Positions 46,874 through 60,100 are shown, numbered from the stretch's first letter. The stretch: 64,000 nucleotides of DNA from Cruorifilaria tuberocauda (GCA_013365365.1 JABVXU010000195.1:1-64000); one strand, 5' to 3'. Notes: a model not told the origin generated them from the sequence alone. Made by a program: numbers and translations.

Positions 46874-47032
46874 ATATTTAAAGAAAGGGAAGAAGAAGCT
46901 AAATTAGTACAAAGTACACAAAGCTTGAAAAAGCAACAGGAAAAAGAACGGAAGAAAGAAGGGAAACGATCGTTGTTGTTGTTACCATGTGTCATTTGTA
47001 TGGTCCACCAGATGTTACAGGGTAGGACGTGA
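46874..47032 (+). CDS. possible alternative last exon of the BED gene (charged coiled coil)
   Basis: After TATTTGTTAG the frame reads IFKEREEEAKLVQSTQSLKK, then more Lys/Glu-rich sequence, KRSLLLLPCVICMVHQMLQ and TGA. Its phase (0) matches the end of exon 9, and the sequence would extend the coiled coil. A second + frame (to 47082) and a - frame are also open over this less AT-rich patch, so the frame is not certain. An AATAAA follows at 47459. Confidence 0.45.
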   Translation: MFKEREEEAKLVQSTQSLKKQQEKERKKEGKRSLLLLPCVICMVHQMLQGRT

Positions 47033-47782
47033 AATTTACAGCCACAATTGTCGTATAGTAGGATCCAAAAAGAAAATCTAGAAATTCCTAAAATGTTTCT
47101 TCTCCTTATGTTCATTTCTTTTTCTGTTTATATAAATTTTTTTTAGAAAATTTTCAAATCGAAATTTTGTGCTAAATTTTGATTTATTTTTTATGATCTT
47201 ATTTGTTTTTTTGTTTATCAATGATTCGAAAATTTATTCAAAATATTATAATCCTGATTGCAACAATGCGATAATGTTTCGAAGTAATTTTGCGATTAAT
47301 CTCATAAATGATTTCCGGTCGGTATTATTGAGAAAATTACTGTGATTAATGTAGTGAGATAAGCATGTGGATTATCTTAATCATGGAAAATATATCATCT
47401 TCAAACGATATTTATTAGTAAGAAAAACTAAATTAGGAGAGAAAAAAGAAAATAAGGAAATAAAATATTTGCAAATTTTGATAATTTTAATTTCTAATTT
47501 AATTTTTGTTTTAGCGATCTTTTTTTTTGACTATTAGAATCTTTTGTATTTATTTAAAATTTTTAAATCTTCGAAATATTATTTTAAATTTTATTTAATT
47601 ATTTGGCAAATTTTTTTTCCATCTCTTTTATTATGCAAATTATTCGTTAGCAATAAATTGTAGGAAAAAAAAATAATAATAATTAATTTATTGAAGGAAA
47701 TGACGAAATGAATGAACAACTTTGTGATTATTAATATCGATAATGAAAGGAAAAAAGGAAAAGTGATTGTTCAAAGATTTGA

Positions 47783-47826
47783 ATCAATCGATCGATCGAT
47801 CAGTCAATCAATCAATCAATCAATCA
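47783..47826. repeat. (GATC)n/(AATC)n microsatellite
   Basis: Runs of ATCG and then ATCA tetranucleotides. An (AATC)n tract of the same type recurs at about 56069-56086. Confidence 0.9.
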
Positions 47827-48100
47827 GTTAGTGAAAAGGAAAAAAGAAGCAAGGAAATGATGAGGGAACTGTTATCGTAAATATCGGAAAGGTTTTGCAT
47901 TGAAGAATTCACCGATCATACCGCCATCACATTGTTGACATCCTTCTCACGAGTCTTTACTACTTCTTAACGATCTATAATTATAACGAGTAGATAAGAA
48001 ACGATAAATACGGATTTAACATCAGTTATCCGTTCTTTTTTTTTTCCTTTTTTCCTTTTTAGCGGTAAAGAGAATTTGAATTAATTCAAATATTTGATAA

Positions 48101-48256
48101 TACTTTAGTTTAATCAATATATATTGATTATTGTTATGTTGATTGTATATAATACTTTAGTTTAATCAATATATATTGATTATTGTTATGTTGATTGTAT
48201 ATAATACTTTACTTTAATCAATATCTATTGATTATTGATATGTTGATTGTATTGAT
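48101..48256. repeat. 52-bp tandem repeat, three copies, with an inner palindrome
   Basis: TACTTTAGTTTAATCAAT recurs at 48101, 48153 and 48205 (period 52). Each unit carries AATCAATATATATTGATT, a perfect 18-bp palindrome in the first two copies and altered by one base in the third. Confidence 0.9.
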
Positions 48257-48362
48257 TTATTATGAAAAAAGGAAGTCAAATTGAAAATATAGTTTAATTT
48301 TTTGATTTCAAATATTTTAAAAGGAAACATCAAAAATTTTAAATGATTGCTTAACATATACA

Positions 48363-48388
48363 TGTATATATATATATATATATATATG
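48363..48388. repeat. (TA)n microsatellite
   Basis: A pure TA run bordered by CATG. The opposite-strand Ile/Tyr-repeat frame is an artefact of it. Confidence 0.9.
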
Positions 48389-51300
48389 CATGATAATACT
48401 TTGATATTCTTTCTTATCATTTTTTAAATTAAGAATTTATTAGAGAGAATAAGTTAAGTTAAGAATTTATTTTTTAACAATGTAATTAATATAAATTTTA
48501 TATTCTATTGATCAAAACAAATTTATGCAAATTAAAAAAAATGAAAAATAAAAATTGGAAAAATTAAAGATTAAAATTACATTGTTTTAAATGTAATAAA
48601 TTATTTTCATTTACCTCTTTTTTTTCTTTATTTCCTTCTCTTTATTGATTCGTGTTAATGAAAATTTGATGTAAATATAAAAATAAATGAAGGATACGGA
48701 AGAATTTAAATTTAGAATAATTCAATATACATATACGTTACGTATGACATCAAATAATATATGAAATGATCGGAGCAAAATGAATTTTACAATTAGAATT
48801 ATTCGAGAATAATATTAAAAGAAGAAGAAGAAGGAGTAATTTTAAATAAACTATTTCAATTCGATTGATTGACATTACTGTCATCTGATCGTGACAATTA
48901 CTTTTCATTTATATTCATTAAAACGACTTTTAATAGTATGAACTAATATTAACAAACTATTCATTTGTGCTCTATTATTGTATTGATGATATCCTTTTAA
49001 TGAAAAATTTTCATGTTAATTAAATAACAATTTTATTGATACTATTTATTTTGCACATGTGATATACTGAAAAGATGATAGAGAAAAGAATAAAACAAAA
49101 AAAAAAGACAGTTTAGGAATTTGAATAGTTATTACGATTGTTAGTAATGTTAACTTTATTCGTTATTATATGTGAACTGTAATGTGCTAATGTAAAATTT
49201 ATCATGATTATGTCTTATGATTAAGGTATTTATCTTTCTATTCTATGTGTATCGTTTGGAAATTTATTTGATTATGTGTTGTATTTAACTTTGTTAAATG
49301 ATATATTTGTAAATATTTGTGTTTGTTATTTTTAGGTAAAGATTAATTAAGATAGTTAATATATTCGTAGTGTATGATAATAATTACCTAATTAATTATA
49401 ACTGAATTTCAATTTTAATAAAAGTTTCAAATAATTGTTTTTTCTTTTTTTTTTCTTTTGTTATTTCAAACTTAAAAATACATTCAAAATACTGTCTAAT
49501 ACAGTAGTGATATCATTCATCTTGAAAATAATAATTTAGCAAATAATACCGAATTTTTCACTACAGTAATATTTAATTGTAGGGAAACTTTATATTTCAA
49601 TAAAATCCTGAGGCTAAATAATATTCCCAGAAATATTAAGAAAAAGTAAAACAAAACATCAAAGTGTATATTTTAAATATTCCTCAAAGTTTTCGATATT
49701 TTCATTTTTTTAATTTTTCAAAAAAAAAAAACTATTTTTGCACTTTAGAAAAAAGTTTATTTTTTACATTTCAAAATAATTTTTTTCTTCTGCAATCAAT
49801 TTTGTAATTTCTAAGAAATTTAATCGATAATCTAATTGTTTTCTAATATATTTTCGCTTAGATCAAAAGGGAAGGATTTTTTAAGTAAACGAAAGATTTT
49901 GCATATCGCCAGATATCATTACTGGTCACTGTTATGTTTAAAAGTTGTAAGTTATAATAGAGATCTGGTCAGAAATCATTTTTGCTCCCTAATTTTTTGG
50001 CAAAGAAAAAAGAGAAAGAAAAAATTAGCCAAATGATTTCCGTAATATTTTCCTAACAATAACAACGAATTATCTATCATTTTCAAAGTGAATTCACTTT
50101 TTTTTGGTTAGATTGAAAGAAAAGCTAAGATGAAAGTAAGCGGAAGAGTATTTTTTTTTTTTTTGTATCATATACAGTTCACTTTCATCACATATGTCAT
50201 CAAAAGGATAGTACCGGTAGATATTACATCACTGAAAATTAATCTGATATCCCCCAAATCCACCCGTAATCCATCTATCCATCGTCCATTCATCCGTCCA
50301 TTCGTCCATCTTCTGTCCACAACTATCCATTTCCTCTTTCTATCCTTTTCTTTTTTTTTTTTTAGCTTTACCTTCTCTTAGCTATCTTATTTTTTACTTA
50401 CTTTTCTTTCCTTCATTCAGATGGAAAGAAAAGAAAAAACGAGAGAAACTGAAAGATGCCGATCATAAACATATCATTGGCTCAATGACCCTTGAACTTG
50501 TCATAATCATCACTGGACTATCTATGCAAATATGCAACACTTGAAATGCAAAAAAAAGTAGACGATGATAAGAGTAATAATAATAAGCATATTTTTTTTT
50601 TTATTTTCTCTTTCTCTCTCTCTCTCTTTCTTAATTTGACAATTGCAAAAGATAAATGAATGACAGTAATTCATCTGTTTAAGTGATAATAAAATGAGTC
50701 ATAAAATTGAAGTTTTCAAGTGGAGATCAAAAAGTTTTTGATTGAACAGACATGTGGAAATGATTAAGTATTATTGTTATTACTATTACTATTACTGACA
50801 ATTAATCATATACCTTATAATTCTCATGTATAATTAAATATAATATGTCATTTTACAATTCATCATCCAACTTTCATCACCTGATCTTATTCTTATCTTT
50901 GCAACACACTTATCATACTTTATACTTTTTGAAGAATACTATTAACACATTTTAAAGAATAGTAATTTTAGTATAACTGCTTTATCTTAAGTAGACTAAC
51001 TCTTGAAAGCTAAAAATGATTAACGATGATAATTACATCGATATAGTTGATTTGATGATTTAATCAACAGAATTGATAATAGTGATAAGGAAATAACGAA
51101 TTTAAAAATTTAATAGTTTAAATATTTTCTTGGCATGATATTTACTATCATTACCATCATCATTGTAGTTATCATTATCACCTACCATTATCATTATCAT
51201 CGTCATTTAAATAATCAGTTTAACAAGAATTTCGTATGATATATATTAATGTTTTAGAGTTGAAAATTTTTTTGATAGTTTATCAACCATTGCGTTATCA

Positions 51301-51403
51301 TCGTTAGCTATTATTGCTATTCAAATTATTTATCATTTTATTATCATCGTTTCTTGATATTAGAAATAATAAAATTTGAATATTTTTTTAAACTATCATG
51401 AAA

Positions 51404-51512
51404 ATTCCTAGCGTAACAAAATTGACAGTAACTTCATGAGCAATTCCTACTGTAACAAAATTGACAGTAACTTCATGAGCGATTCCTACTGTAACAAAAT
51501 TAACAGTAACAA
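51404..51512. repeat. 39-bp tandem repeat, about three copies
   Basis: ATTCCTA(G/C)(C/T)GTAACAAAATT recurs at 51404, 51443 and 51482, each followed by GACAGTAACTTCATGAGC or a truncated version of it. Confidence 0.9.
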
Positions 51513-52644
51513 ATCCATGTAATATTTTCGAAATTTGCTATGATAATTAATTGAAGCGAAGGTTTAATACTGTGAAATATTCAGGTTTAATCCATCGATC
51601 AAATGGCGCAGAAAGATGAAAATGCAAATTTTGGTGATTGTAAATGAAGCGGTAGTGTCCAGCGATTCCCCTGAATATAAATGAATAATAAAGACAAAAG
51701 GAATGATGGAATAAAGGACTATATGGCTGTGACACGTGTGACAGTCATTTCATTCTACAGTTTTACGTTTTATGCACAACAATAACTAAAGATTAAGAAT
51801 GATACAAAGAGAAGAGAAAGAGAGAGAGAGAGGGAGGGAGAGAGGGAAAGAGGATGAATAAAATAAAGCTGAAACAAAGGAGATAATTTGCATAAAAAGT
51901 TAAATGAAGGTTGAACTCGTTGTTCATGAAGTGAATATATAATCATTCATAAAAGGCTTAAAGTCTTCATGATCCATCATCAAATCTTCGTTTTCTCCTT
52001 TTTGTTTTCGTTTTTTAAATTAATTATAATTCATTAGTTATTTGTTTATTGTAAACAAAAGAAAAAGTTAGGAAGGAAAATTGATTAGCTCAAATTAGCA
52101 TATTTATATGTATGGGCGCATGAGTGTAATGAATATTATTTTTATTTACAACTATAAAAATTTTTAAGAAAAAAATTACTTACTTTGGAAATAACTAAGT
52201 AAAAGTCATACTTACTTTGGAAATAAGTAAATAAAAGTTAAATGCAATAATTTCCAGTAGTACAATATACAAACAATAAGATTCAATAGAAGTTGATTAC
52301 GTTAATGAGTGATAAAAATATGATATTTCAGGTTAATAAGCTATTAATATTTATGATAACTATAATGCTAATAGACAGATCATTCCAGTATGTTTAACAA
52401 TTTATTTAAATTTATTAAAATTTATTTAAACATATCATAAGATTAAGATTTGGTAAAAAATGATAGCATGAATTTCCATGGATGATAATTCATAATCTTG
52501 AAAACGAGAAATATATTTACATGTTCTCTCTTTTTTTGTGAATTATTATCAAGTATTTTGATAAGGATAAGTCTGAAAGGAAGCATGCAAATATATATAT
52601 ACTGTTTAAGGATTTAAAAAAGAAATTGCTAAATAAAAAATTCT

Positions 52645-52940
52645 CAAATTTTTATTTATCATTATTATCACTATTATCTAAAATTTTTATCACTATCGTT
52701 ATTATTTTAATTAATTCACAAATTTTTACTTATCATTATTACCAATATTATCTGAAATTTTTATCACTATCGTTATTATTTTAATTAATTCTCAAATTTT
52801 TATTTATCATTATTATCACTATCGCTATCATTTTCATTTTAATTTTTTCATTTTAATTTTTTAATCATTTTAATTTTTTTATTTTAAATTCTCAAATTCT
52901 ATTTATCATATTATCACTATTATTATTATCATTATCACTA
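52645..52940. repeat. 74-bp tandem repeat, three to four degenerate copies
   Basis: CAAATTTTTAYTTATCATTA recurs at 52645, 52719 and 52793, followed by CACTATCGTTATTATTTTAA in the first two copies. A shortened fourth copy is visible near 52893. Confidence 0.85.
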
Positions 52941-53165
52941 TCATTTTAGTTTGATTATTTTCTTCATCCGTTAAACATTTAACATTTCCTTCGTTCAAAA
53001 TTATAGTTGCAATTTATGCAACATTTCTATCGAATAATTTGAATGCTAATTTTTACTATCATATAATTCTTCGCTTTCTTTTCATCTTTTTTCCTCCAAT
53101 CTCATTTTCATATTTTATGCTAACAATAAACAATAAACAAAAAAAAAAGATTTTTTTTCTTTCTT

Positions 53166-53170
<5 letters not shown>

Positions 53171-53193
<23 letters not shown>
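53171..53193. repeat. (CT)n microsatellite
   Basis: A pure CT run. Overlapping frames on both strands (Ser/Leu or Glu/Arg repeats) are not genes. Confidence 0.9.
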
Positions 53194-53200
<7 letters not shown>

Positions 53201-53804
53201 TCTTTTAGCTATATCATTCACATCCTTTTCTCTTATTTTATCCGCTCTTAAATAAAAATCAAAAAGGAAAAATCTTATCACATCTGTTTCAATGTAACGA
53301 AAAAAAAAAAATTTTTTTTTTCCGAACATCCTGCGATATTGTCGTAGGAAACGAGCGATTGACTTTTGTGGATTGTGCTAATACGGATTACAGCATAAAG
53401 GGTTAAAGTAAATCTTCTATATATATATATATATATGTGTATCTTCGATGAAATTTCTGGGAGATGAATCGGGAAACATTCAGATATATCTATTTAACCG
53501 ATCTATCAAATCCATCTATCCGATCCATCTATCCAATCTATCCGATCTATCAATCCTATCCAGTAAATGAAGTATATCATCAACTCCACCCTCTTAATTC
53601 GTCTATTATTTACCTCTTTCCCTCCTTTCTCTCTCTCCCTCTTTTAAATCATCTCATCTTTTCACATATACTTCTCTCATATTATATAAGATGAAAACAA
53701 AAGTGAGTTATTATCTGTAAAAAAAATTCAACTTTTTAGTTTCATCTATGACAATATGATAAATTAGTTATTGCTATTGTTAAAATGCTATAATGATAAT
53801 AATA

Positions 53805-53985
53805 ATGATAATAAATAATAATAACGATGAATTGTTAAATTGTTAATAATGATAATAAATGATGATAACGATGAATTGTTTGATTATTATTAGAAATAAT
53901 AAATAATAATAACGATGAAATGTTAAATTATTGATAATGATAATAAATGATGATAACGATGAATTGTTAAATTATTTCGAAATTA
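53805..53985. repeat. 44-bp tandem repeat, four copies
   Basis: AACGATGAATTGTT (or AACGATGAAATGTT) occurs at 53823, 53867, 53911 and 53954 within AATGATAATAAATGATGAT-like context. Confidence 0.85.
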
Positions 53986-54379
53986 TTTTTACATTTTTTT
54001 TGCTTTAATAACTTTTGTTAATTTTGTTGATGCATAATTATATGATATTTATTATTCATTCATATTATTTTTGTAATTTTCTCTTTTTTTTTCACTATTA
54101 TTAATCAGTTAATGATGGCAAGAATTATATTCATTATTACTAATCTTTTGCTATTATCACGATTATTATTGTCATTATTTTGCTATTATAATCATCAATG
54201 GGTCTTAGCAGATTATTAAACAACAGAATAATGATTATTAATATTATAACCAACGATTGATATTTATGATAAATAAGAATAAAGTTTAATTTTGCAAATA
54301 TCATTTTTATAATTCTAACAATTTTTTTCGTTTAACATTTTTATTAGTACGGAAATTTTGATCCGTTTTCTTTTTCATA

Positions 54380-54730
54380 ACTTAGTACTTATAAGTAACT
54401 TATAATCATAACTATTATAACTTATAATTAAAATTTATAATGTTGCCTCATCCTTACTTTCTAATAATTTTATCAGATAAGTTATAAAAGAAGGTCACGT
54501 ATAAATGGTAACTTAGTACTTATAATTAATTTATAATAAAAATTTAAAATGTTGCCTCGTCCTTACTTTCTAATACTTTTCTATCAGATAAGTTATAAAA
54601 GAAGGTCACGTATAAATGATGACTTAGTACTTATAATTAACTTATAATCAAAATTTATAATATTGCCTCGTCCTTACTTTCTAATACTTTTATCAGATAA
54701 GTTATAAAAGAAGGTCACGTATAAATAGTC
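54380..54730. repeat. about 110-bp minisatellite, three copies
   Basis: AAGGTCACGTATAAAT recurs at 54491, 54602 and 54711. The rest of the unit holds TTGCCTCGTCCTTACTTTCT and TATCAGATAAGTTATAAAAG. A separate word GATTACTGTTTYAG recurs three times just after it (about 54744, 54799, 54848). Confidence 0.9.
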
Positions 54731-57679
54731 TAACACTATGCGGATTACTGTTTCAGAGGAGAAAAACGAAGAGATAAACAGATTTTGGTACTGTAAGGAT
54801 TACTGTTTTAGAGAAAGAATGAATATGAAGTAAATACGATCTCGCAGATTACTGTTTCAGTTATAAAATTTCCTTTTTTTTTTCTATATTGTTTTATACT
54901 TATCAACTTAACTACTGGATCGTAGTGATACAGTAATATTTAAGGAGAAGTTTAATATATTTGAAATGAGAAATGGATACTGTCAGAATTTAAGATAATT
55001 ACGAAGAGGAAGCTAATGTTAATGGGAAAAGTTTTTAATTGACCATTTAACTGTCAACATTTGACATTTGACAGAACACTTATCCTTCATGCCTTTCGTC
55101 ATTATCAAATAAATAACGAAAGGAAAAATGTCAAACAAAAGAGAGAGAGAGAGAGAGAGAGAGGGAAAGGAAGAGCGTGAGAAAGATAAAAATGTAAATT
55201 AATGCAACAAATAAAAAGTAAATTATTTAGTAAATTTAGGTAAATTGTTTGGTTTATAAAAAATTGAAATGTATCATAGTGATATAAATTGAATATCTTT
55301 AATTTAATTTGTTTACCTTGACATGGTTTAAAATCTTTTGGTTAGCTAAAAATGATGAAAAAATGTTACGATAATGATAATTATTATATGTGATAACGAT
55401 AATTATTATGATAATTAAAGATATGATAATGATAATTATTGATAAATATATAGATATGATAATGATAATTATATTATTATTGTAATTAACAATTTTTTCG
55501 CAGTGATAAGATTATTTCAAAATAATGATTAGCATTTGTCGAAACTTTTCCTATAAATAGTAACTAAAAATTTTGCTAGTCATTTTAGGATATAGACAAA
55601 TAAGTTCCGATAGTTATCATGAAGAATCAGGTAGAAGAAAATAGTTATCCGGAAAATTCCAACTTTGTTCTGAATTATTTTTTTGATTATATCATGTATT
55701 CATTAAAATTGAACTATATTCTTATTCGGTTTTTTAAATTTTTGAATTAAAAAAATTTCATCTTAAATAATTTAAAGAACTGTAAATTGAACTACTTTTT
55801 TTGCAGTATTTTCCGATATGATTGATAGATAGTCCTCTTTCCTCTTTTCTTGAATTTTCAAAGAAAAAAGAGAAACGAAAAAATAATCGATGGATAGATT
55901 ATCCTTGATAATACTGCTGTGGCGATAAACATATAATTGATAAAGATTGCTTACAGTTATAGCATTGGGTAGTTTTACTTTATTAATTTAAGTAATAGAC
56001 AGAAATGGAAAAACTTGGAAATTTATAAACGAAATATATCATTTTGCTTTTTTAGAAATATTGAAAAATCAATCAATCAATCAATCAGTATTTCATATTT
56101 TGCTTTTGTTTCGTTTTTTAATTCATATTATTCATCCATGATCCATCCATTTAATTCATTTCTATTAATTAAAACGGATTAAATCACTGAATTAATTATT
56201 ATTTTATTTCATATATTATGAAAAAGATACCTTAGGATTAGCCGCGGAAATAATCACTCGAGTATTTCCTACTTTCACAGAATGAAACAAAGGTCAAAGG
56301 TTATGCTACCTTGTGTATCATCATCATCTTTTGCTTTCAGCACAACACATCGCATTCAATTTTTCTTTTTTCAATTCATTCATTGGTATGCTTTGAGTTA
56401 GCTAATCGTTTTATTATTATTTCTCAGAAATACAATGAGAAAGGATAAAGGAAGAAAGAGGTGAAAAAAATTGATCTGATCGAGCTCATGATGAATCTGT
56501 TGAACTTTAACTCAAACGTATCATTTGACCTCGCAATCTCTTGATTGATTTGATCGCTAATACTTTCCCCTCTTTGAAATGACTTATTTATAAAATTCCA
56601 ATTACTAACTTTATTTTAATTTTCTATGCAAATGCATTTATTTCATACTAATTCTAAATTTCAGTTCAGATATGATTGACAGTTCTTTAAAAGGCAGATA
56701 AGTTATCTCTTATTTACTTACTTTCATTTTTCATTTCTTAACTTATTTTAATTACTTTTCATGCTTATTACTCTAATAAAAATGAAAAATTTTCATATAT
56801 AATTTGATAAATTTAGTTACAAAAATTATTAAAAATTAACAAAAAAAAAAAATTCCATGATATATCTATAATTACTCGCTTTCCCTTATTTCACAAGAAA
56901 AGAAAGCACAGGATTATTTGTCTCAAGTTAACTTTTCGGCTTATTACTCCGTCAAAATTTTCTACATTCTCATAGGATTTTTTGAAAAATAGTTGGAACA
57001 AAAAAATAAAGAAAAAACAAAAAGTGCCTCTGATTATATTCCTGATGGAATTGAAAAATTCTTTTGGATTCAACATTTTTCGAACTTTCGTTTTCAACTT
57101 TCTTTTTTTCCTCCCTTTGCATCACAAATCTTTTTCAGGAATCTTTTTCTCATTCCAATCTTCCAGAATCTTTCTTCTTCTTCTCATCTAGAATTCTTGA
57201 AGGAAACAAAAATGAAGAAATCAGTTTGAGAAGTGAATTTTGAAAAGTGTGAAATGAAACATATTTTATATTCAGCTAACATTTATCATTGAGAATAAGC
57301 AAAACAGAAAATGAAAAATAGAGAAAATCGATTGTTGTTTGCTTAATCGTTGATTACTTTAATTTTTCACTTTCTTTTTTTTTTTTTTTTTACAACTTCG
57401 ATAACAATTACCCTCAATTGATGACAACATGATTGATTTTTTTTTCATTTTCATTTGAAAAACATAATCATAAATTGTTGATTGATCGATTTAAATGTTC
57501 TACTTAAGTTATTTACTAGTGAATGATAAATGATTTTATCAGATTTCATAGAAACTTTCTTTTTTTGTCTTTAAATATTGAAAATTTAGGTCTCATTTAT
57601 AGTAGTATTATTTTGTTTATTCAAATTTAACAATTATTCGATTGAGGAAAAAAAGGAACTTGAAGTAAATTAATCTATT

Positions 57680-58140
57680 CATTGAGATTGAGATTTGACG
57701 TACGTCATTTTATGAATACGTTAATCCATTTATCAAAATTTATCATTATTTGCAGGAAGATTATACTGTTAATTAAAATTATGATGATTCATTAACGTCA
57801 TTTAACGTCACTTTATGAATGGATTAAACGTTTTATCAAAGTTTATCATTATTTACGGGAAGATTATAGTAAGCATTAAAGTTATGATTCATTAACGTTT
57901 TCTTTGAGATTTGATCTACGTCATTTTATGAATAGCTTAATCCATTTATCAAAGTTTATCATTATTTGCGGGGAAATTATAGTATCTATTAAAGTTAGGA
58001 TTAATCTTTCTATCAAAGTTTAACGTCATTTCACGGAAGTGATTGACTTATTCATTGAAAGTTTCCGTCATTTCACGGAAGGATTATCCCTATTTATAAA
58101 AAATTTAACGTCATTCATGAAAGGATTAAATTGTTTATTT
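57680..58140. repeat. about 103-113-bp degenerate tandem repeat
   Basis: TTTATCATTATTTRC occurs at about 57740, 57843 and 57956 with surrounding CATTTTATGAAT, GATTCATTAACGT and GGAAGATTATA words. More decayed copies follow, with CGTCATTTCACGGAAG repeated twice. Confidence 0.8.
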
Positions 58141-58389
58141 ACTCTTTACACAATACCGCTTATCTCTTTTGTCATCACTATTGAATACTGTAGAAAAGCA
58201 GACGTTTAAGATTGTTTAACTTTTCCATTGTTATCATTATTACTAATTGGCTTACTTTTATATGCTTACAGTATTTTTAATAATTTAATCAAATTACTTT
58301 AATATTACTTTAAACTTTCGGATTACGTTTCATTCAACACTACTTGATTTTTAATTAAATTACTTTAAGATTATGTGATTCTTAATCAA

Positions 58390-58545
58390 AATCAAATTAC
58401 TTTAAGATTACGTTTCATTTAGGACTACGTGATTCTTAATCAAATTACTTTAAGATTACGTTTCATTCAAGATTACGTGATTCTCAATCAAATTACTTTA
58501 AGATTACTTTAGGTTTTCAGATTACATTTCATTCAAGATGACGTA
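58390..58545. repeat. 48-bp tandem repeat
   Basis: CAAATTACTTTAAGATTACG recurs at 58393 and 58441, and with an altered end at 58489, each followed by TTTCATTYA and GATTACGTGATTC-like words. Confidence 0.8.
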
Positions 58546-58674
58546 ATTACTCTCATTGGTTTTTTTTTTTGATAGCATTTTTGATTATTTAATCAGATAT
58601 CAATACTAAACTTAAAAATGTTATCAAAAATTTTGATAACCTTTCTTTCTTTTACAAGACTACCTGAAAAACAA

Positions 58675-60100
58675 TGTAAAAGTATTAAAGCTATTCTGTG
58701 TGTAGTAAAACAAAGGTTTAATCTAAAGTAGAGTCAAAGATAGAAAAATAAACTTTGTAGCAAAACAAGGTTTTAATCTAAGAGTAAAGTCAAAAAAACT
58801 CATAATATTAATAATGAAAATAATAATTGATAAGGTAAGATAAATAAGTTATCTCTAATGCTTTTAAAAATTATCAGCTATTTAATTATAAAAGCTTTCT
58901 TATATATTTTTTTTGTTTCTAACTTCAAATTCATATATTTTACTAGTTTATCAATTAAATATATTTAAGATATCTTAAATTCGTATACTTTTTTTAATCA
59001 TTTACCACTCTTTCTTATTATTTGACTTATTTTTCCTAATTTCTTATCAATCAAATTAAATTCACTATCATTCCCTATCATTCACTATCATATCAATTCA
59101 ATTCATTCATTTAAAATTATAATAATTCTGAAAGAAAAAAAAATGCAATCACATTGATATTAATTTTCAAATTTCTAAATCAAATATTTTCACATTAAAT
59201 TTTTTAATTGTTACGGAGTAAAATTAGCGCTTAATGTCTAACGTAATTACCTAATCAATTTTGTTCGATCAGCAAATTTATTCATCCATTAATTTGTCAA
59301 TTAAAATTTTCACTAATTACGCTTATCTGTTTATTGATAAGTGTTAGTTGCATTATTTTATTTTAACTTTTAATGGAAAATTTAACAAAAAAAAAAAAAA
59401 TGCTCCTCGTAAATTTCATTCATTAGTGTATCGATGAGGTAGATAGAGACAATTTATTGTTACTCTTTTAGTAGGAGGAAATTTTGATATATTGGAAAGC
59501 ATGATAGGCAATCATTAATTAATTCAATTAATTTGTTTTTAATGACTATCATTTGTCAATTGGAAGTTTTAGGAAGATCATTAAACATTTATCACCAACA
59601 AAATATATTTCAGTATTAATCTCTTTTCTTGCTTTTTTTTTGCCCAAAAAAATTAATTTATATAGAATTAAGCAGTAAGGTTGCTATTAACCTAAGGTTG
59701 ATATTTTTAGAAAAAAGTACGGAGAGAAAATTAAAAATAAAATAATAAAAATAAACTTTGTAGTTAAACAAAAGTTTAATCTAAAGTAAAGTGAAAGACT
59801 TTTCAGTATTAATCTCTTTTCTCGCTTTTTTTTTGCCCAAAAAATTAATTTATATATAATTAAGCAGTAAGGTTAATATTAACCTAAGGTTGATATTTTT
59901 AGAAAAATAAAAAGAAGCGAAAGAAAAATACCTAAAAAATAGGTAATTGATTAATTTGCAAAAAAAAATAAACTTTGTAGTTAAACAAAAGTTTAATCTA
60001 AAATAAAGTCAAAGACTAAAAAAATAAACCTTGTAGCGAAATAAGGTTTTAATCTAAGAGTAAAGTCAAAAAAAACTCATAATATTAACAATGAAAATGA
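58675..60100. repeat. compound repeat locus: two interleaved repeat families
   Basis: Family one, AATAAACTTTGTAG...AGTTTAATCTAA, occurs at about 58700, 58748, 59750, 59968 and 60024. Family two, CAGTATTAATCTCTTTTCT...GGTTGATATTTTTAG, occurs at 59611 and 59804 (period 193). A joint block ending CAAAAAAACTCATAATATTA is shared by 58748-58820 and 60024-60093. Confidence 0.85.

Noticed and set aside
46870..47115. 81-codon - strand frame opposite the candidate alternative exon
   Set aside because: It begins at ATG but has no homology. The + strand frame has an acceptor and a phase match, so this is probably a shadow.
49836..50036. 66-codon + strand frame (SKGKDFLSKRKILHIARYHYW...)
   Set aside because: It is basic and aromatic by composition only. 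It begins without an ATG, has no domain, and has no convincing splice context.
53039..53329. Overlapping frames on both strands around 53.1-53.3 kb
   Set aside because: They are translations of the (CT)n tract and T-rich flanks.
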